A stretch of DNA of 11,924 nt from Lonsdalea quercina subsp. quercina (GCF_000688655.1 NZ_JIBO01000010.1:183685-195608), one strand, 5' to 3'. Shown: positions 1 to 8,878, counted from the first letter of the stretch. Notes: a model not told the origin generated them from the sequence alone. Numbers and translations are program-made.

Positions 1-2099
1 AAACCTTCATTGAACAGACAACGCCAACGCTGCCTGAGAGTGAAGCGGAGCGCGACACGCAGCCGACGCTGAGCTTTCAACGAGTGCTGCAGCGTGCGGT
101 ATTCCACGTACAGTCCTCCGGACACAGCGAAGTCTCCGGCGCCAATGTGCTGGTTGCCATCTTCAGCGAACAGGAATCGCAGGCCGCCTATCTGCTGCGG
201 AAGCATGATGTCAGCCGCCTTGATGTGGTGAATTTCATTTCTCATGGTACGCGTAAAGAAGAGTCCGGGCCGTCGGTCAGCCAGGAAAATCCGGTTAACG
301 AAGAGCAGGCTGGAGGGGAGGAGCGTATGGAGAATTTCACCACCAACCTTAATCAACTGGCCCGCGTAGGCGGTATCGACCCACTTATTGGTCGTGAACG
401 TGAACTGGAACGCACGGTTCAGGTGCTTTGCCGCCGTCGTAAAAACAACCCGCTGTTGGTCGGCGAATCCGGCGTAGGTAAAACGGCCATCGCAGAAGGT
501 CTTGCCTGGCGTATCGTTCAGGGCGATGTTCCTGAAGTGATCGCTGACTGTACTATCTATTCTTTGGATATCGGCTCGCTGCTCGCAGGCACCAAATACC
601 GCGGTGATTTCGAGAAGCGCTTTAAGGCGCTGCTGAAACAGCTGGAGCAGGATCAAACCAGCATCCTGTTTATCGATGAGATTCATACCATCATCGGCGC
701 AGGCGCCGCCTCAGGCGGACAGGTCGATGCGGCGAATCTGATTAAGCCGCTGCTGTCGAGCGGTAAAATCCGCGTCATCGGCTCCACGACTTATCAGGAA
801 TTCAGCAACATCTTTGAAAAGGATAGGGCGCTGGCGCGTCGCTTCCAGAAGATCGATATCACTGAACCCAGTGTCGAAGAGACCGTGCAGATTATTAACG
901 GTCTGAAACCGAAATATGAAGCTCACCATGACGTGCGTTACACCGCGAAAGCCGTGCGCGCCGCCGTCGAGCTGGCGGTGAAATATATCAATGACCGCCA
1001 TTTGCCGGACAAAGCGATCGACGTGATTGATGAAGCCGGCGCGCGTAGCCGACTGATGCCGGTCAGCAAACGCAAGAAAACCGTTAACGTCGCGGATATT
1101 GAATCGGTCGTGGCGCGTATTGCGCGTATTCCTGAGAAGAGCGTTTCCGCCAGTGACCGTGATGTGCTGAAAAACCTGGGCGACCGCCTGAAAATGCTGG
1201 TGTTCGGTCAGGATAAAGCCATCGGGGCGCTGACTGAGGCCATCAAAATGAGTCGCGCCGGGCTGGGCCATGAACGCAAGCCGGTGGGGTCGTTCCTGTT
1301 TGCCGGGCCGACGGGAGTGGGTAAAACCGAAGTCACGGTTCAGTTGGCGAAAGCCATGGACATCGAGCTGCTGCGCTTCGATATGTCTGAATACATGGAG
1401 CGTCACACGGTGAGTCGCTTAATCGGCGCGCCTCCGGGCTATGTCGGGTACGACCAGGGTGGGTTGCTGACGGACGCGGTGATTAAACATCCGCATGCGG
1501 TTCTGCTGCTCGATGAGATTGAAAAAGCGCATCCCGATGTGTTCAACCTGCTGCTGCAGGTGATGGATAATGGCACCCTGACCGATAACAACGGTCGCAA
1601 GGCCGATTTCCGTAATGTCATTCTGGTCATGACGACCAACGCTGGTATCCGTGAAACTCAGCGTAAATCCATCGGGCTGATCCAGCAAGATAACAGTAGC
1701 GATGCGATGGAAGAGATTAAGAAGGTGTTTACGCCGGAATTCCGTAACCGTTTGGACGGCATCATCTGGTTCAACCATCTCTCGACCGATGTTATTCAGC
1801 AGGTGGTGGATAAATTCATCGTTGAATTGCAGGCGCAGCTGGATGCCAAGGGCGTCTCTCTGGAAGTTAGCGAAGATGCGCGTGACTGGCTGGCAGAGAA
1901 AGGCTACGACAAGGCGATGGGCGCGCGGCCGATGGCGCGGATCATCCAGGAAAACCTCAAGAAACCGCTGGCCAACGAACTGCTCTTTGGATCGCTGGTG
2001 GAAGGGGGATCCGTCACCGTGGTACTGGATACCACGACGCAGCAGTTGAGCTATAGCTTCCAGAGCGCGCAGAAACGAAAAACCGAGGGCGCGGTATAG
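1..2099 (+). CDS. clpA: ATP-dependent Clp protease ATPase subunit ClpA (5' partial)
   Basis: AAA+ unfoldase that feeds substrates, including ClpS-delivered N-degron proteins, into the ClpP peptidase in the cytoplasm. The reading frame is already open at base 3 and encodes the E. coli-like stretch [20 protein letters not shown] before the first internal start-like codon. The gene therefore begins upstream of the window, with about 59 N-domain residues missing by comparison with E. coli ClpA. There are 698 codons here, so the full protein would be about 757 residues, the usual length. Walker A of D1 (GESGVGKT) is at bases 462-485 and Walker B (ILFIDE) at 663-680. Walker A of D2 (GPTGVGKT) is at 1305-1328 and Walker B (VLLLDE) at 1500-1517. 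The IGL loop that docks on ClpP is at 1671-1679. The ClpB-type coiled-coil middle domain is absent, and the IGL loop distinguishes it from ClpB. The linker after the N-domain is one residue shorter than in E. coli. clpS is expected just upstream but is not visible. Confidence 0.98.
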   Translation, partial: TFIEQTTPTLPESEAERDTQPTLSFQRVLQRAVFHVQSSGHSEVSGANVLVAIFSEQESQAAYLLRKHDVSRLDVVNFISHGTRKEESGPSVSQENPVNEEQAGGEERMENFTTNLNQLARVGGIDPLIGRERELERTVQVLCRRRKNNPLLVGESGVGKTAIAEGLAWRIVQGDVPEVIADCTIYSLDIGSLLAGTKYRGDFEKRFKALLKQLEQDQTSILFIDEIHTIIGAGAASGGQVDAANLIKPLLSSGKIRVIGSTTYQEFSNIFEKDRALARRFQKIDITEPSVEETVQIINGLKPKYEAHHDVRYTAKAVRAAVELAVKYINDRHLPDKAIDVIDEAGARSRLMPVSKRKKTVNVADIESVVARIARIPEKSVSASDRDVLKNLGDRLKMLVFGQDKAIGALTEAIKMSRAGLGHERKPVGSFLFAGPTGVGKTEVTVQLAKAMDIELLRFDMSEYMERHTVSRLIGAPPGYVGYDQGGLLTDAVIKHPHAVLLLDEIEKAHPDVFNLLLQVMDNGTLTDNNGRKADFRNVILVMTTNAGIRETQRKSIGLIQQDNSSDAMEEIKKVFTPEFRNRLDGIIWFNHLSTDVIQQVVDKFIVELQAQLDAKGVSLEVSEDARDWLAEKGYDKAMGARPMARIIQENLKKPLANELLFGSLVEGGSVTVVLDTTTQQLSYSFQSAQKRKTEGAV

Positions 2100-2130
2100 C
2101 GTAACGACACGCTATTGTTTACCCTAACGT

Positions 2131-2162
2131 TAAGGGCATCCGAATGGATGCCCTTTTTTTTT
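2131..2162 (+). terminator. Intrinsic terminator of clpA
   Basis: A perfect 10-bp stem, AAGGGCATCC (2132-2141) and GGATGCCCTT (2146-2155), encloses a GAAT tetraloop and runs into nine T residues (2154-2162). It begins 32 bases after the clpA stop. On the minus strand the stem is followed by TTAACG rather than a T tract, so it should terminate clpA efficiently but not the converging trehalase transcript. No separate terminator for the trehalase is seen between 2163 and 2205. Confidence 0.93.
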
Positions 2163-2205
2163 AACAGACGCTGATGGTTTTATTGAGAGCGAGAGCTGTA
2201 GCGCT

Positions 2206-3831
2206 TTACTCGTCTTGCTCCTGCTGGAGCGGATAAAGACTTAGCAGCTTGAGAGTGATGCCATTCGTCCAGCCAAAACCGTCTTGCAGTTCGTATTCAC
2301 CGCCGCCGCCGCCGCCAAGTTCGCCGGTTTCAACCGCATATTTTTCCACCAACTTATGCTCGTGTGCATAGGTATGCCGAACGCTGTTCAGAAAGCGGAT
2401 CGCGATTTCCTCGGCGAGCGACTCGTGCTGATAATAACGTAGCCCTTCCACGGCAACCCATTGTAATGGTGCCCAAGCATTCGGCGCGTCCCACTGCTGA
2501 TGAGAATGTAGAGTTGTCGTTACCATCCCACCTTCCTGAACCAGTTCGTTATGGACGGCCTGAGCGGTCTCTTGGGCGTGATTTTGTGTGGCGGCCTGAA
2601 CGTACAGCGGAAATAGCGTTGCTGCCGTCAACTGTTGGCTCACTTTTCTTTGGCGCCAATCATAATCCGCATAGTATCGCTTTTCCGCGTTCCAAAAGTA
2701 GCGATTCAGCGCCTGTTTACGCTTGTCGGCGCGGAGGGCGTAACGATCGGCATCGGCCATTTTGTTGGCTAAGCGACTGGCTTTCGCTAGCGCCATTTCA
2801 TTGTGATAGAGCAGCGCATTCAGATCGACCGGCAGGATATCGGTAGTGTGGATCGTCGACAGCTTCATCGGGTCCTTCAGCCAGCGGGAACTAAAGTCCC
2901 AGCCGGAAGCTGCTCCCGCTCGCAGGTCGCGGTACAGCTGCGGTCGTTCGCTTTCCGGTACCTGGCTGGCGGTCGTGATGTCGTCGAGCCAGGACTCGGT
3001 CCTGGGTACGCTGCGATCGTCCCAATAGCGGTTCAGCACATCGTCGCCGAGGCGGACGACGCGTTTGTCAGCCTGTCCGGGCTGTAGGCTGTTTTCGCCG
3101 TCCATCCAGTACTGATATTCCCGCTTCATCTGCGGCAGATAGGTCGCCAGCAGATTGTCGCCGTCATGCTTTGCCAGCAGCTCTACCATTTTGGTGAAGA
3201 AAGGGGGCTGGGAACGGCTCAGGTAATAGGTGCGATTGCCGTTGGGTATGTGCCCGTAACGGTCGATCTGGTAGGCAAAGTTTTGCACCATGTTGCGGAT
3301 AAGAACCCATTGGTCGCTTTCCGCAAGGCCTAACATGGTGAAATAGCTGTCCCAGTAATAGACTTCGCGGAAGCGTCCGCCCGGCACGACATAGGCGTTG
3401 GGCAGCGGCAGGAGCGAGTCCCAGCGGGTAATGTCGGGCGTACTGCGCGTGAGGTGTGACCACAGATCGATGATATGCTCCCGCAGCGTTTGGCCGCCGG
3501 GTGGAATATAGCCTTTACCGTCCGCAGGAATAGTGAAGTTATGCAGGACAAAATGTTGCAGATCAAAATTGTTCAACCGACGCTGCATATAGTAATCCGC
3601 CATGATGGCCGAGGGCGAGTACCGGGGAACCGCGTCAACAAACGTTTTTTGATCCGGAAACATTTTCGATTTCTGTACCGCTTCGAAAAGCGGTCTCATC
3701 GTGATATCCGGCGGAGCCGTGACGATACGCTGCGCCTGTGGGGGTTCTACGTGTGCGTTTTTCATCACCAGAACAGGAAAAGTCAGGATTGTGGTTATCT
3801 GTAAAATAATCAATAACGGATATGTCCTCAT
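2206..3831 (-). CDS. treA: Trehalase, GH37 family, probably periplasmic (TreA type)
   Basis: Hydrolyses alpha,alpha-trehalose to two glucose. The 541-residue protein carries both trehalase signatures: PGGRFREVYYWDSY at residues 150-163 and QWDAPNAWAP at 446-455. A glycine-rich loop lies at 506-511, before EYELQDGFGWTNG. Asp312 (in SGWDFSSRW) and Glu496 (in LVEKY) fall at the same numbers as the catalytic acid and base of E. coli TreA. The start at 3831 begins a hydrophobic segment (residues 5-23), indicating export. A typical AxA cleavage site is not clear, however: VTA at 37-39 is followed by proline. The C-terminal tail of about 30 residues found in E. coli TreA is missing, and the protein has no cysteine. 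E. coli TreF lacks such a signal segment, so TreA is preferred. The Shine-Dalgarno is weak (AGG about 4 bases before the ATG), and upstream in-frame stops (near 3865-3870) exclude a longer start. The gene occupies the usual serW position and is probably monocistronic. Confidence 0.93.
   Translation of the reverse strand: MRTYPLLIILQITTILTFPVLVMKNAHVEPPQAQRIVTAPPDITMRPLFEAVQKSKMFPDQKTFVDAVPRYSPSAIMADYYMQRRLNNFDLQHFVLHNFTIPADGKGYIPPGGQTLREHIIDLWSHLTRSTPDITRWDSLLPLPNAYVVPGGRFREVYYWDSYFTMLGLAESDQWVLIRNMVQNFAYQIDRYGHIPNGNRTYYLSRSQPPFFTKMVELLAKHDGDNLLATYLPQMKREYQYWMDGENSLQPGQADKRVVRLGDDVLNRYWDDRSVPRTESWLDDITTASQVPESERPQLYRDLRAGAASGWDFSSRWLKDPMKLSTIHTTDILPVDLNALLYHNEMALAKASRLANKMADADRYALRADKRKQALNRYFWNAEKRYYADYDWRQRKVSQQLTAATLFPLYVQAATQNHAQETAQAVHNELVQEGGMVTTTLHSHQQWDAPNAWAPLQWVAVEGLRYYQHESLAEEIAIRFLNSVRHTYAHEHKLVEKYAVETGELGGGGGGEYELQDGFGWTNGITLKLLSLYPLQQEQDE
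2299..2316 (-). repeat. Glycine-codon trinucleotide repeat in treA
   Basis: Five tandem GGC codons plus a GGT (read on the minus strand) encode six consecutive glycines of the conserved Gly-rich active-site loop. E. coli TreA, as recalled, has five glycines here. The repeat is in frame, so slippage would change loop length without shifting the frame. Confidence 0.8.
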
Positions 3832-3866
3832 TGCCTGGAGGGTTAACGTCGCTGGTTTACTCCTCT

Positions 3867-3872
3867 ATTATG
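3867..3872 (-). promoter_or_regulatory. Candidate -10 element for treA
   Basis: The minus strand reads CATAAT at 3872-3867, 35 bases before the treA ATG. A -35 is not convincing: the best are TTGCTT with a 19-base spacer or GCTTTT with 17. The position fits a short leader, but this is a weak match and is offered only as a candidate. Confidence 0.3.
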
Positions 3873-3878
3873 TGCAAG

Positions 3879-3919
3879 TTGAGCAATAAAAAAGCAACAA
3901 TTTTGTAAATATTGCTCAA
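3879..3919. repeat. Perfect 10-bp inverted repeat upstream of treA, candidate operator
   Basis: TTGAGCAATA at 3879-3888 is matched exactly by its reverse complement TATTGCTCAA at 3910-3919, across a 21-base A/T-rich spacer. Arm centres are 31 bp apart, close to three helical turns, so both would face the same side of DNA. It lies 48-88 bases upstream of the treA start, just upstream of a candidate -10. This suits an operator better than a terminator, since the loop is long and no T tract follows on either strand. The regulator is unknown. Confidence 0.6.
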
Positions 3920-4017
3920 TGCAATTATCTTAGGGCAAAGTGTTTTCTGAGGCGTCAATCGAAGCGTGATGTGCACAAGGGGTCATAAACTGAGCTGATA
4001 AAAATGTGCAGGCGGGC
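3920..4017. other. Intergenic DNA between treA and infA, no gene seen
   Basis: I searched this stretch for a tRNA, because E. coli has serW between clpA and infA. I found no tRNA-Ser sequence, no TTCGA T-loop and no CCA end. No insertion sequence end or coding region is visible. A TGTGCACA palindrome at 3970-3977 does not extend into a convincing CRP site. Confidence 0.6.
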
Positions 4018-4054
4018 AGAAAAGACAAAAGCCCTAACCGCAAGCGGAAAGGGC
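4018..4054 (-). terminator. Intrinsic terminator of infA
   Basis: On the minus strand, GCCC..CCGC..GCGG..GGGC forms a hairpin (4054-4031; outer stem GCCC/GGGC, inner stem CCGC/GCGG, short A/T internal loop), followed by TTTTGTCTTTT. A smaller hairpin (ATCGC/GCGAT at 4078-4092, 5-base loop) lies between it and the infA stop at 4103. Together they should separate infA from treA transcription. Confidence 0.85.
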
Positions 4055-4102
4055 AGGAGGGCGAACATCCTCGTGGGATCGCGTTAAGCGATGGCGGGCC
4101 TG

Positions 4103-4443
<341 letters not shown>

Positions 4444-5142
4444 TTAGGCGAGCGGCAGCGTTTGTCTATGCCAGCACGGTTCACCCAGCGTAATGGGTCG
4501 CAGTCGGGACAGGTGTTGCAGAAACTCCCGGCGCGGTATTTCCGTGGCTCCCAGCGATGCCGTATGTTCATTCAGTATCTGGCAGTCAACCAGTTGTCCG
4601 CCGTGGCGGACAAAGTGACGCAAAAATGCCAGTAAACCGCACTTCGAAGCATTGTCTGCACGGCTAAACATCGACTCGCCGCAGAACAAGGCGCCTTGAG
4701 AGATGCCATATAGACCGCCGATCAGCCTGTCATTATGCCACACTTCCACCGATTGCGCCTGTCCTGCCTGATGCAGCTGGCAATATGCGTCAATAATGTC
4801 ATCGTCGATCCAGGTGCCTTCTTCCCGTTCGCTGGCGCAAGCCGTAATGACACGAAAAAAGGCCTGATTCAACGTGACATGATACTCGGTCTTGCGGATG
4901 AATTTTTTCATACTGCGGCTGAGATGGAATGCCTCAGGAAAAAGGACGGCGCGCGGGTCGGGCGACCACCACAATACGGGATCTCCCTGTGAGTACCAGG
5001 GGAAGATGCCGTGCTGATAAGCCGCCATCAATCGTGACGGCGCCAAATCTCCGCCAAACGCCAGCAGACCGTTAGGATCGTTCAACGCCATCTCCGGATC
5101 GGGAAATTGCACGGAAAAGGGCGATAGCTCAATCAGTTGCAT
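4444..5142 (-). CDS. aat: Leucyl/phenylalanyl-tRNA--protein transferase
   Basis: Transfers Leu or Phe from aminoacyl-tRNA to proteins with N-terminal Lys or Arg, creating N-degrons that ClpS hands to ClpAP in the cytoplasm. The 232 residues match the family length (E. coli 234). Visible motifs are GIFPW (45-49), WWSPDPR (58-64), EEGTWI (107-112), GESMFS (155-160), DCQ (186-188) and HTASLGA (193-199). Glu156, Asp186 and Gln188 keep the E. coli numbering of the active-site residues. The C-terminal approximately 20 residues differ from E. coli. The ATG at 5142 has GAGG six bases upstream, inside the 12-base gap after the cydC stop. It is therefore probably co-transcribed with cydDC and translated partly by re-initiation. 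clpA, which encodes the next step of the same pathway, lies in this window too. Confidence 0.98.
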   Translation of the reverse strand: MQLIELSPFSVQFPDPEMALNDPNGLLAFGGDLAPSRLMAAYQHGIFPWYSQGDPVLWWSPDPRAVLFPEAFHLSRSMKKFIRKTEYHVTLNQAFFRVITACASEREEGTWIDDDIIDAYCQLHQAGQAQSVEVWHNDRLIGGLYGISQGALFCGESMFSRADNASKCGLLAFLRHFVRHGGQLVDCQILNEHTASLGATEIPRREFLQHLSRLRPITLGEPCWHRQTLPLA

Positions 5143-5154
5143 GTATGGCCTCAG

Positions 5155-6894
5155 TTAAAGGTGTTGATGAAACTGCCAATAGCGGCCTTGCTGAGCCATC
5201 AGCGTCTGATGGTCGCCCTGTTCGACCAGCTGTCCGCCGTCTATAACGCACAGGCGGTCCATGCTTTCTAAACCGTGCAGACGGTGGGTGATGACCAGCA
5301 ACGTTTTATCTTTGCAGTGCTCACGCAGGAGCTGGAGCATTCGCTGTTCAGTTTCTGCATCCAGCCCTTCGGTGGGTTCATCGAGCAGAATCAGCGGAGC
5401 AGGATGTAGCAAAGCCCGCGCGAGACCGACTCGGCGCTGTTCGCCGCCGGACAGTTGACGACCGCCTTCACCCAGCCAGGCATTCAGCCCTTCTTGCTCC
5501 AAAAGATGCGCCAAACCTACCCGTTGCAGGGTTTGGGCCAGCTCCTCGTCACTAGCCTGTGGCGCGGCCAGCCGAAGATTCTCGCGCAGCGTGTCACTGA
5601 AGAGATGTACACGTTGAGGAACCACACTCATCATGTTGCGTAGGTTCTCTTCGGACCAGGCGGATAGGGGCGAACCGTTAAGGCTGATTTCGCCCTCGGT
5701 ACAGTCCCAGGCACGGGTGAGCAATTGCAACAGCGTGGATTTACCGCATCCGGTTTTGCCCAACAGCGCGATGTGCTCGCCGGGATGAAGACTCAGCGAA
5801 ATGTGCTGAAGCACCGGCAGAGGCTGATCCGGATAGGTAAAGCTCACATTGTCTAACGTCAACGCGGCTTGAGAAGCGGGGGCTGGTCCCTCGGCAGCGA
5901 ATACGACGGCAGGCGTCAGCTTCATCAACTGGTCGACTCGAACGGCGGACGCGGCGACCTGTCCAATATGTTGGAAGGCGTTTGCGACCGGTCCCAAGGC
6001 TTCGAAGGCGGCCAGCGAGGCGAAAACAAACAAGGCGATCAGCGCACCCGGCTGTGTATCACCGCCGACGCCGTTGGCCGCCATCCACAGGATCAGCGTG
6101 ACGGTAAGTCCGCTGCTCAGGATGATGAGGGATTGCGATAGCGCGCTGAGCGTCGCCTGCTCACGTTGCCGTGATAACCAGCGGTTTTCCAGTTGATCCA
6201 GTCGATGACGGAAGGCGACTAACGAGCCGAAGATGGTCAGTTCGGCCTGCCCCTGTAGCCAGGCGGTCAACTGCAAGCGGTATTGCGCGCGCAATTGCGT
6301 CAGCGCTTCGCCAATCGGCTGACCTGTCCGGTAAAACACCGGCGGCATGATGACCAAGAGCAACAGCATGATGGTCGCGAGCGTCATCGCCAACGTGCTA
6401 TCCAGCCAGCTAAGACCCAAGGCCACCACCACGATTACGAAGAGAGCGCTGACCAGCGGGGAGATCACACGCAGATACAAATGGTCCAGCGTGTCGACGT
6501 CCGCCACCAGACGGTTAAGCAGATCTGCCTGTCTGAAACGGCCGAGTCCGCCGGGGGAGAGCGGCAGAATGCGGCTAAAGGTATACACGCGCAGATGCAG
6601 CAGTACGCGGAATGTGGCGTCGTGGCTGACCAGTCGTTCGAAGTAGCGGCTCACCGTGCGTGTAATCGCCGCGCCTCGGACGCCAGCGGCGGGTAGCATG
6701 TAGTTGAAGGTATAAAGCCCTGCGAGTCCGGCCAGCGCCGAACCGGCAAGGAACCAACCGGAGAGCGTCAGCAGTCCGATACTGGCGAGCAGGGTAACGA
6801 TGGCGAGCACCACTCCCAAACTAAGCCGCCAAAAGTAGCGGCGATAAAGCCCCAGAAAAGGCATCAATGTCCGGATGACCTGTTTTTTCTTCAT
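5155..6894 (-). CDS. cydC: ABC exporter subunit CydC (CydDC complex)
   Basis: Half-transporter that pairs with CydD in the inner membrane and is required for assembly of cytochrome bd. It was classically described as exporting cysteine and glutathione; more recent structural work argues for heme as substrate. The 579 residues form an N-terminal six-helix ABC membrane domain (about 20-320) and a nucleotide-binding domain (about 345-575). NBD motifs are Walker A GKTGCGKS (379-386), Q-loop Gln427, signature LSGGEQ (481-486), Walker B LILLDEP (501-507) and switch His537. All are intact, so this site looks ATPase-competent. The N-terminus (MKKKQVI) is seven residues longer than E. coli CydC, which starts at the equivalent of Arg8. 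The ATG is one base after the cydD stop and uses an AGGAG inside the cydD end, indicating translational coupling. Confidence 0.97.
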   Translation of the reverse strand: MKKKQVIRTLMPFLGLYRRYFWRLSLGVVLAIVTLLASIGLLTLSGWFLAGSALAGLAGLYTFNYMLPAAGVRGAAITRTVSRYFERLVSHDATFRVLLHLRVYTFSRILPLSPGGLGRFRQADLLNRLVADVDTLDHLYLRVISPLVSALFVIVVVALGLSWLDSTLAMTLATIMLLLLVIMPPVFYRTGQPIGEALTQLRAQYRLQLTAWLQGQAELTIFGSLVAFRHRLDQLENRWLSRQREQATLSALSQSLIILSSGLTVTLILWMAANGVGGDTQPGALIALFVFASLAAFEALGPVANAFQHIGQVAASAVRVDQLMKLTPAVVFAAEGPAPASQAALTLDNVSFTYPDQPLPVLQHISLSLHPGEHIALLGKTGCGKSTLLQLLTRAWDCTEGEISLNGSPLSAWSEENLRNMMSVVPQRVHLFSDTLRENLRLAAPQASDEELAQTLQRVGLAHLLEQEGLNAWLGEGGRQLSGGEQRRVGLARALLHPAPLILLDEPTEGLDAETEQRMLQLLREHCKDKTLLVITHRLHGLESMDRLCVIDGGQLVEQGDHQTLMAQQGRYWQFHQHL

Positions 6895-6895
6895 C

Positions 6896-8662
6896 TCAGA
6901 GCTCTCCTCGGCGTTGTGCCATCAATTTCGCAAAAGGCCCTGGCGACGTGCTCAGCTCACTAAAATGACCTTGTTGTACCAGACGTCCCGCAGCCATCAC
7001 CCACACCTCATCATAGCTACTGGCCTCGTGTAGCTGATGCGTAATCAGCAGGGTTGTCTGTCGCGCTGCGGCAGCGCCCAGCGCATTCATCACCCGTTGT
7101 TCACTATGTGCATCCAGACTGGCCGTGGGCTCGTCCAGCAACAGTAAATGACTGGGGCGGAGCAGGGCTCTTGCCACCGCGACACGCTGAGCCTGCCCGA
7201 CAGAGAGCCGCGCTGCGCCATCGCCCAGCTCGGTATCCAGCCCTTGCGGCAGCGAAGGCAGGAATTCGTGGACATAGGCGTTTTCTACCGCCGTTTGAAG
7301 CGTCTGTTCATCTGCTTCGGGATGACCTAGCAGGATATTCTGCCGCAGGGTCTGTTCCGGCAGATGCGGGTTCTGACCTACCCAGCTCAGTTGCTTGCGC
7401 CAGGCATCGGGGGCAAGGGTGTTCAGCTCCACGTTATTGACGGTCAGAGATCCTCGGTACGGCAGGAAGCCGAGTAATACATTCAGCAGCGACGTTTTGC
7501 CTGCGCCGCTGGCGCCGACCAACGCGATCCGTTGCCCGGACGCAATGGTAAACGACAGCGGTCCGGCAAGTACGGCCCCGGTCGGGGTAAGAATCGTCAG
7601 ATCTCTGGCAACCAATTCCAGTGGTTCGACGGCATCAAAATCCGTCTGGCCACGCCCCACGCTTTCACCCTCCTCGGACAGGAAGGTGAACAGCGTTTCC
7701 GCGGCGCCGACCGCTTGGGCTTTAGCGTGATAGAACGCACCCAAATCGCGCAAAGGCTGGAAGAACTCTGGCGCAAGGATCAGGACCAGAAACCCGGCAA
7801 ACAAAGTGACGCCAGTCCCGTAATGACCAAAGTTAAGCTCTCCCAGATAAGAGAAGCCGAAATAGACCGCGACGATGGCAATGGAGATAGAGGCGAAGAA
7901 CTCCAGTACGCCGGAAGAGAGGAAGGCCATTCGCAACACCTCCATCGTGCGGCGGCGAAAATCCTCGGAGGCTTGTCGGATGTGAGCGGTTTCGGCCTGA
8001 CCACGAAAGAACAACCTCAGGGTTTCCAGGCCCCGTAGGCGATCCAGGAAATGGCCGCTGAGGCGTTCCAGCGCGAGGAAATTGCGGCGGTTGGCTTCTG
8101 CTGCGCCCATGCCGACCATGGCCATAAAAATCGGGATTAACGGGGCGGTCAAAAATAGGATCAGTCCCGCCGCCCAGTTGATAGGAAAGACGAAGAGGAG
8201 GATCAGGAGCGGCATCAGCGCCGCCAAATACATTTGCGGCAGATAGCGGGCATAGTAGTCCTGCATGTCGTCGACCTGCTCCAGAATAAGCGACGCCCAG
8301 CTTCCAGCCGGTTTACCCTGAATCCAGGCCGGTCCCAACTGCTGCAAGCGATTCAGTACCTGGCTGCGAATCTGTCGACGAATGACCTCGCCGCAGCGGA
8401 ACCCCACTCGCTCCCGTATCCAGCTCATAATAGCGCGTAGACAAAATGTGGCAGCCAACAACGAAAACGGCGCGAGTAACTGTTCGCGAGGGGTGTGATC
8501 GATGATGAGCGCCTGCAACAGTGCGGCGAGCAGCCAGGCTTGAGCGATGATGAGCAGGCCGCTCACCAGTCCTAACAGAAGCGAAAGGCGCAACCAGCGT
8601 TGTGCCAACCGGCTTTGCTGTTTCAGCCAGCGGGTGAGTTCTTTTTGTCGGGAATTTTTCAT
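6896..8662 (-). CDS. cydD: ABC exporter subunit CydD (CydDC complex)
   Basis: Partner of CydC in the heterodimeric inner-membrane ABC exporter needed for cytochrome bd maturation and for thiol/heme balance at the periplasmic side. It has 588 residues, the same as E. coli CydD, and begins MKNSRQKELTRW like it. The transmembrane domain spans about 25-320 with conserved GPAWIQGKPAGSWA (110-123) and APEFFQPLRDLG (297-308). NBD motifs are Walker A GASGAGKT (383-390), Q-loop Gln430, Walker B LLLLDEP (506-512) and His542. The signature is LSVGQ (486-490) rather than LSGGQ. The same variant is found in E. coli CydD, so this is a family trait rather than damage. The start has no strong Shine-Dalgarno. 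It is the first gene of the cydD-cydC-aat unit, since trxB upstream ends in its own terminator. Confidence 0.97.
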   Translation of the reverse strand: MKNSRQKELTRWLKQQSRLAQRWLRLSLLLGLVSGLLIIAQAWLLAALLQALIIDHTPREQLLAPFSLLAATFCLRAIMSWIRERVGFRCGEVIRRQIRSQVLNRLQQLGPAWIQGKPAGSWASLILEQVDDMQDYYARYLPQMYLAALMPLLILLFVFPINWAAGLILFLTAPLIPIFMAMVGMGAAEANRRNFLALERLSGHFLDRLRGLETLRLFFRGQAETAHIRQASEDFRRRTMEVLRMAFLSSGVLEFFASISIAIVAVYFGFSYLGELNFGHYGTGVTLFAGFLVLILAPEFFQPLRDLGAFYHAKAQAVGAAETLFTFLSEEGESVGRGQTDFDAVEPLELVARDLTILTPTGAVLAGPLSFTIASGQRIALVGASGAGKTSLLNVLLGFLPYRGSLTVNNVELNTLAPDAWRKQLSWVGQNPHLPEQTLRQNILLGHPEADEQTLQTAVENAYVHEFLPSLPQGLDTELGDGAARLSVGQAQRVAVARALLRPSHLLLLDEPTASLDAHSEQRVMNALGAAAARQTTLLITHQLHEASSYDEVWVMAAGRLVQQGHFSELSTSPGPFAKLMAQRRGEL

Positions 8663-8834
8663 CAGATGCCGATTGTCTTCTTATGGGAATATTGCGAAAT
8701 AACGCTTGTATAACCGTGGGTTAACATTTTTTAGGGCGTTCGGTCAGATTGGCGTCATGTTACCCTGACGAAGGGGTCATGAAAACGAAAAGAGGAGGAA
8801 AATAAGGGTGGGCGATCAATTTTTACAATTCGTG
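8663..8834 (-). promoter_or_regulatory. cydD upstream region, probable promoter with a dyad
   Basis: A 172-base gap between the trxB terminator and cydD must hold the cydDC promoter. On the minus strand TTAACC (8724-8719), a 16-base spacer and TTATTT form a possible promoter, about 35 bases before the start. An imperfect 18-bp dyad, CGTCATGTTACCCTGACG at 8753-8770 (7 of 9 positions symmetric), lies just upstream and may bind a regulator. No full FNR site (TTGAT-N4-ATCAA) is visible, although E. coli cydDC is FNR/NarL-responsive. Confidence 0.35.
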
Positions 8835-8870
8835 AAAGAAAAGACTGAGGGAGAGAAAACTCCCTCAGAC
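8835..8870 (-). terminator. Intrinsic terminator of trxB
   Basis: On the minus strand CTGAGGGA (8868-8861) pairs perfectly with TCCCTCAG (8852-8845) across an 8-base loop, followed by TCTTTTCTTTC. It starts 11 bases after the trxB stop and separates trxB from cydD. Confidence 0.88.
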
Positions 8871-8878
8871 GATGATGC

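Noticed and set aside
711..1778. Long minus-strand open frames of 231 and 119 codons inside clpA
   Set aside because: They lie antisense to a clearly conserved clpA frame, and their translations show no recognisable domain. They reflect codon bias of the real gene.
2364..3804. Several plus-strand frames across the trehalase gene
   Set aside because: The minus-strand frame has both trehalase signatures and catalytic residues. The opposite frames are low-complexity shadows.
3965..3982. Possible CRP site around TGTGCACA upstream of treA
   Set aside because: It matches the TGTGA-N6-TCACA pattern poorly and lies further from the candidate promoter than expected.
3832..4102. Search for serW tRNA-Ser or a tRNA remnant next to the trehalase
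   Set aside because: No tRNA arms, T-loop or CCA end could be recognised on either strand. The hairpins present are explained by the infA terminator and the inverted repeat.
6283..8038. Plus-strand frames of 137 and 168 codons over cydC and cydD
   Set aside because: They are rich in Arg/Gln/His, typical of antisense reading of GC-rich genes, and overlap well-conserved transporter sequence.
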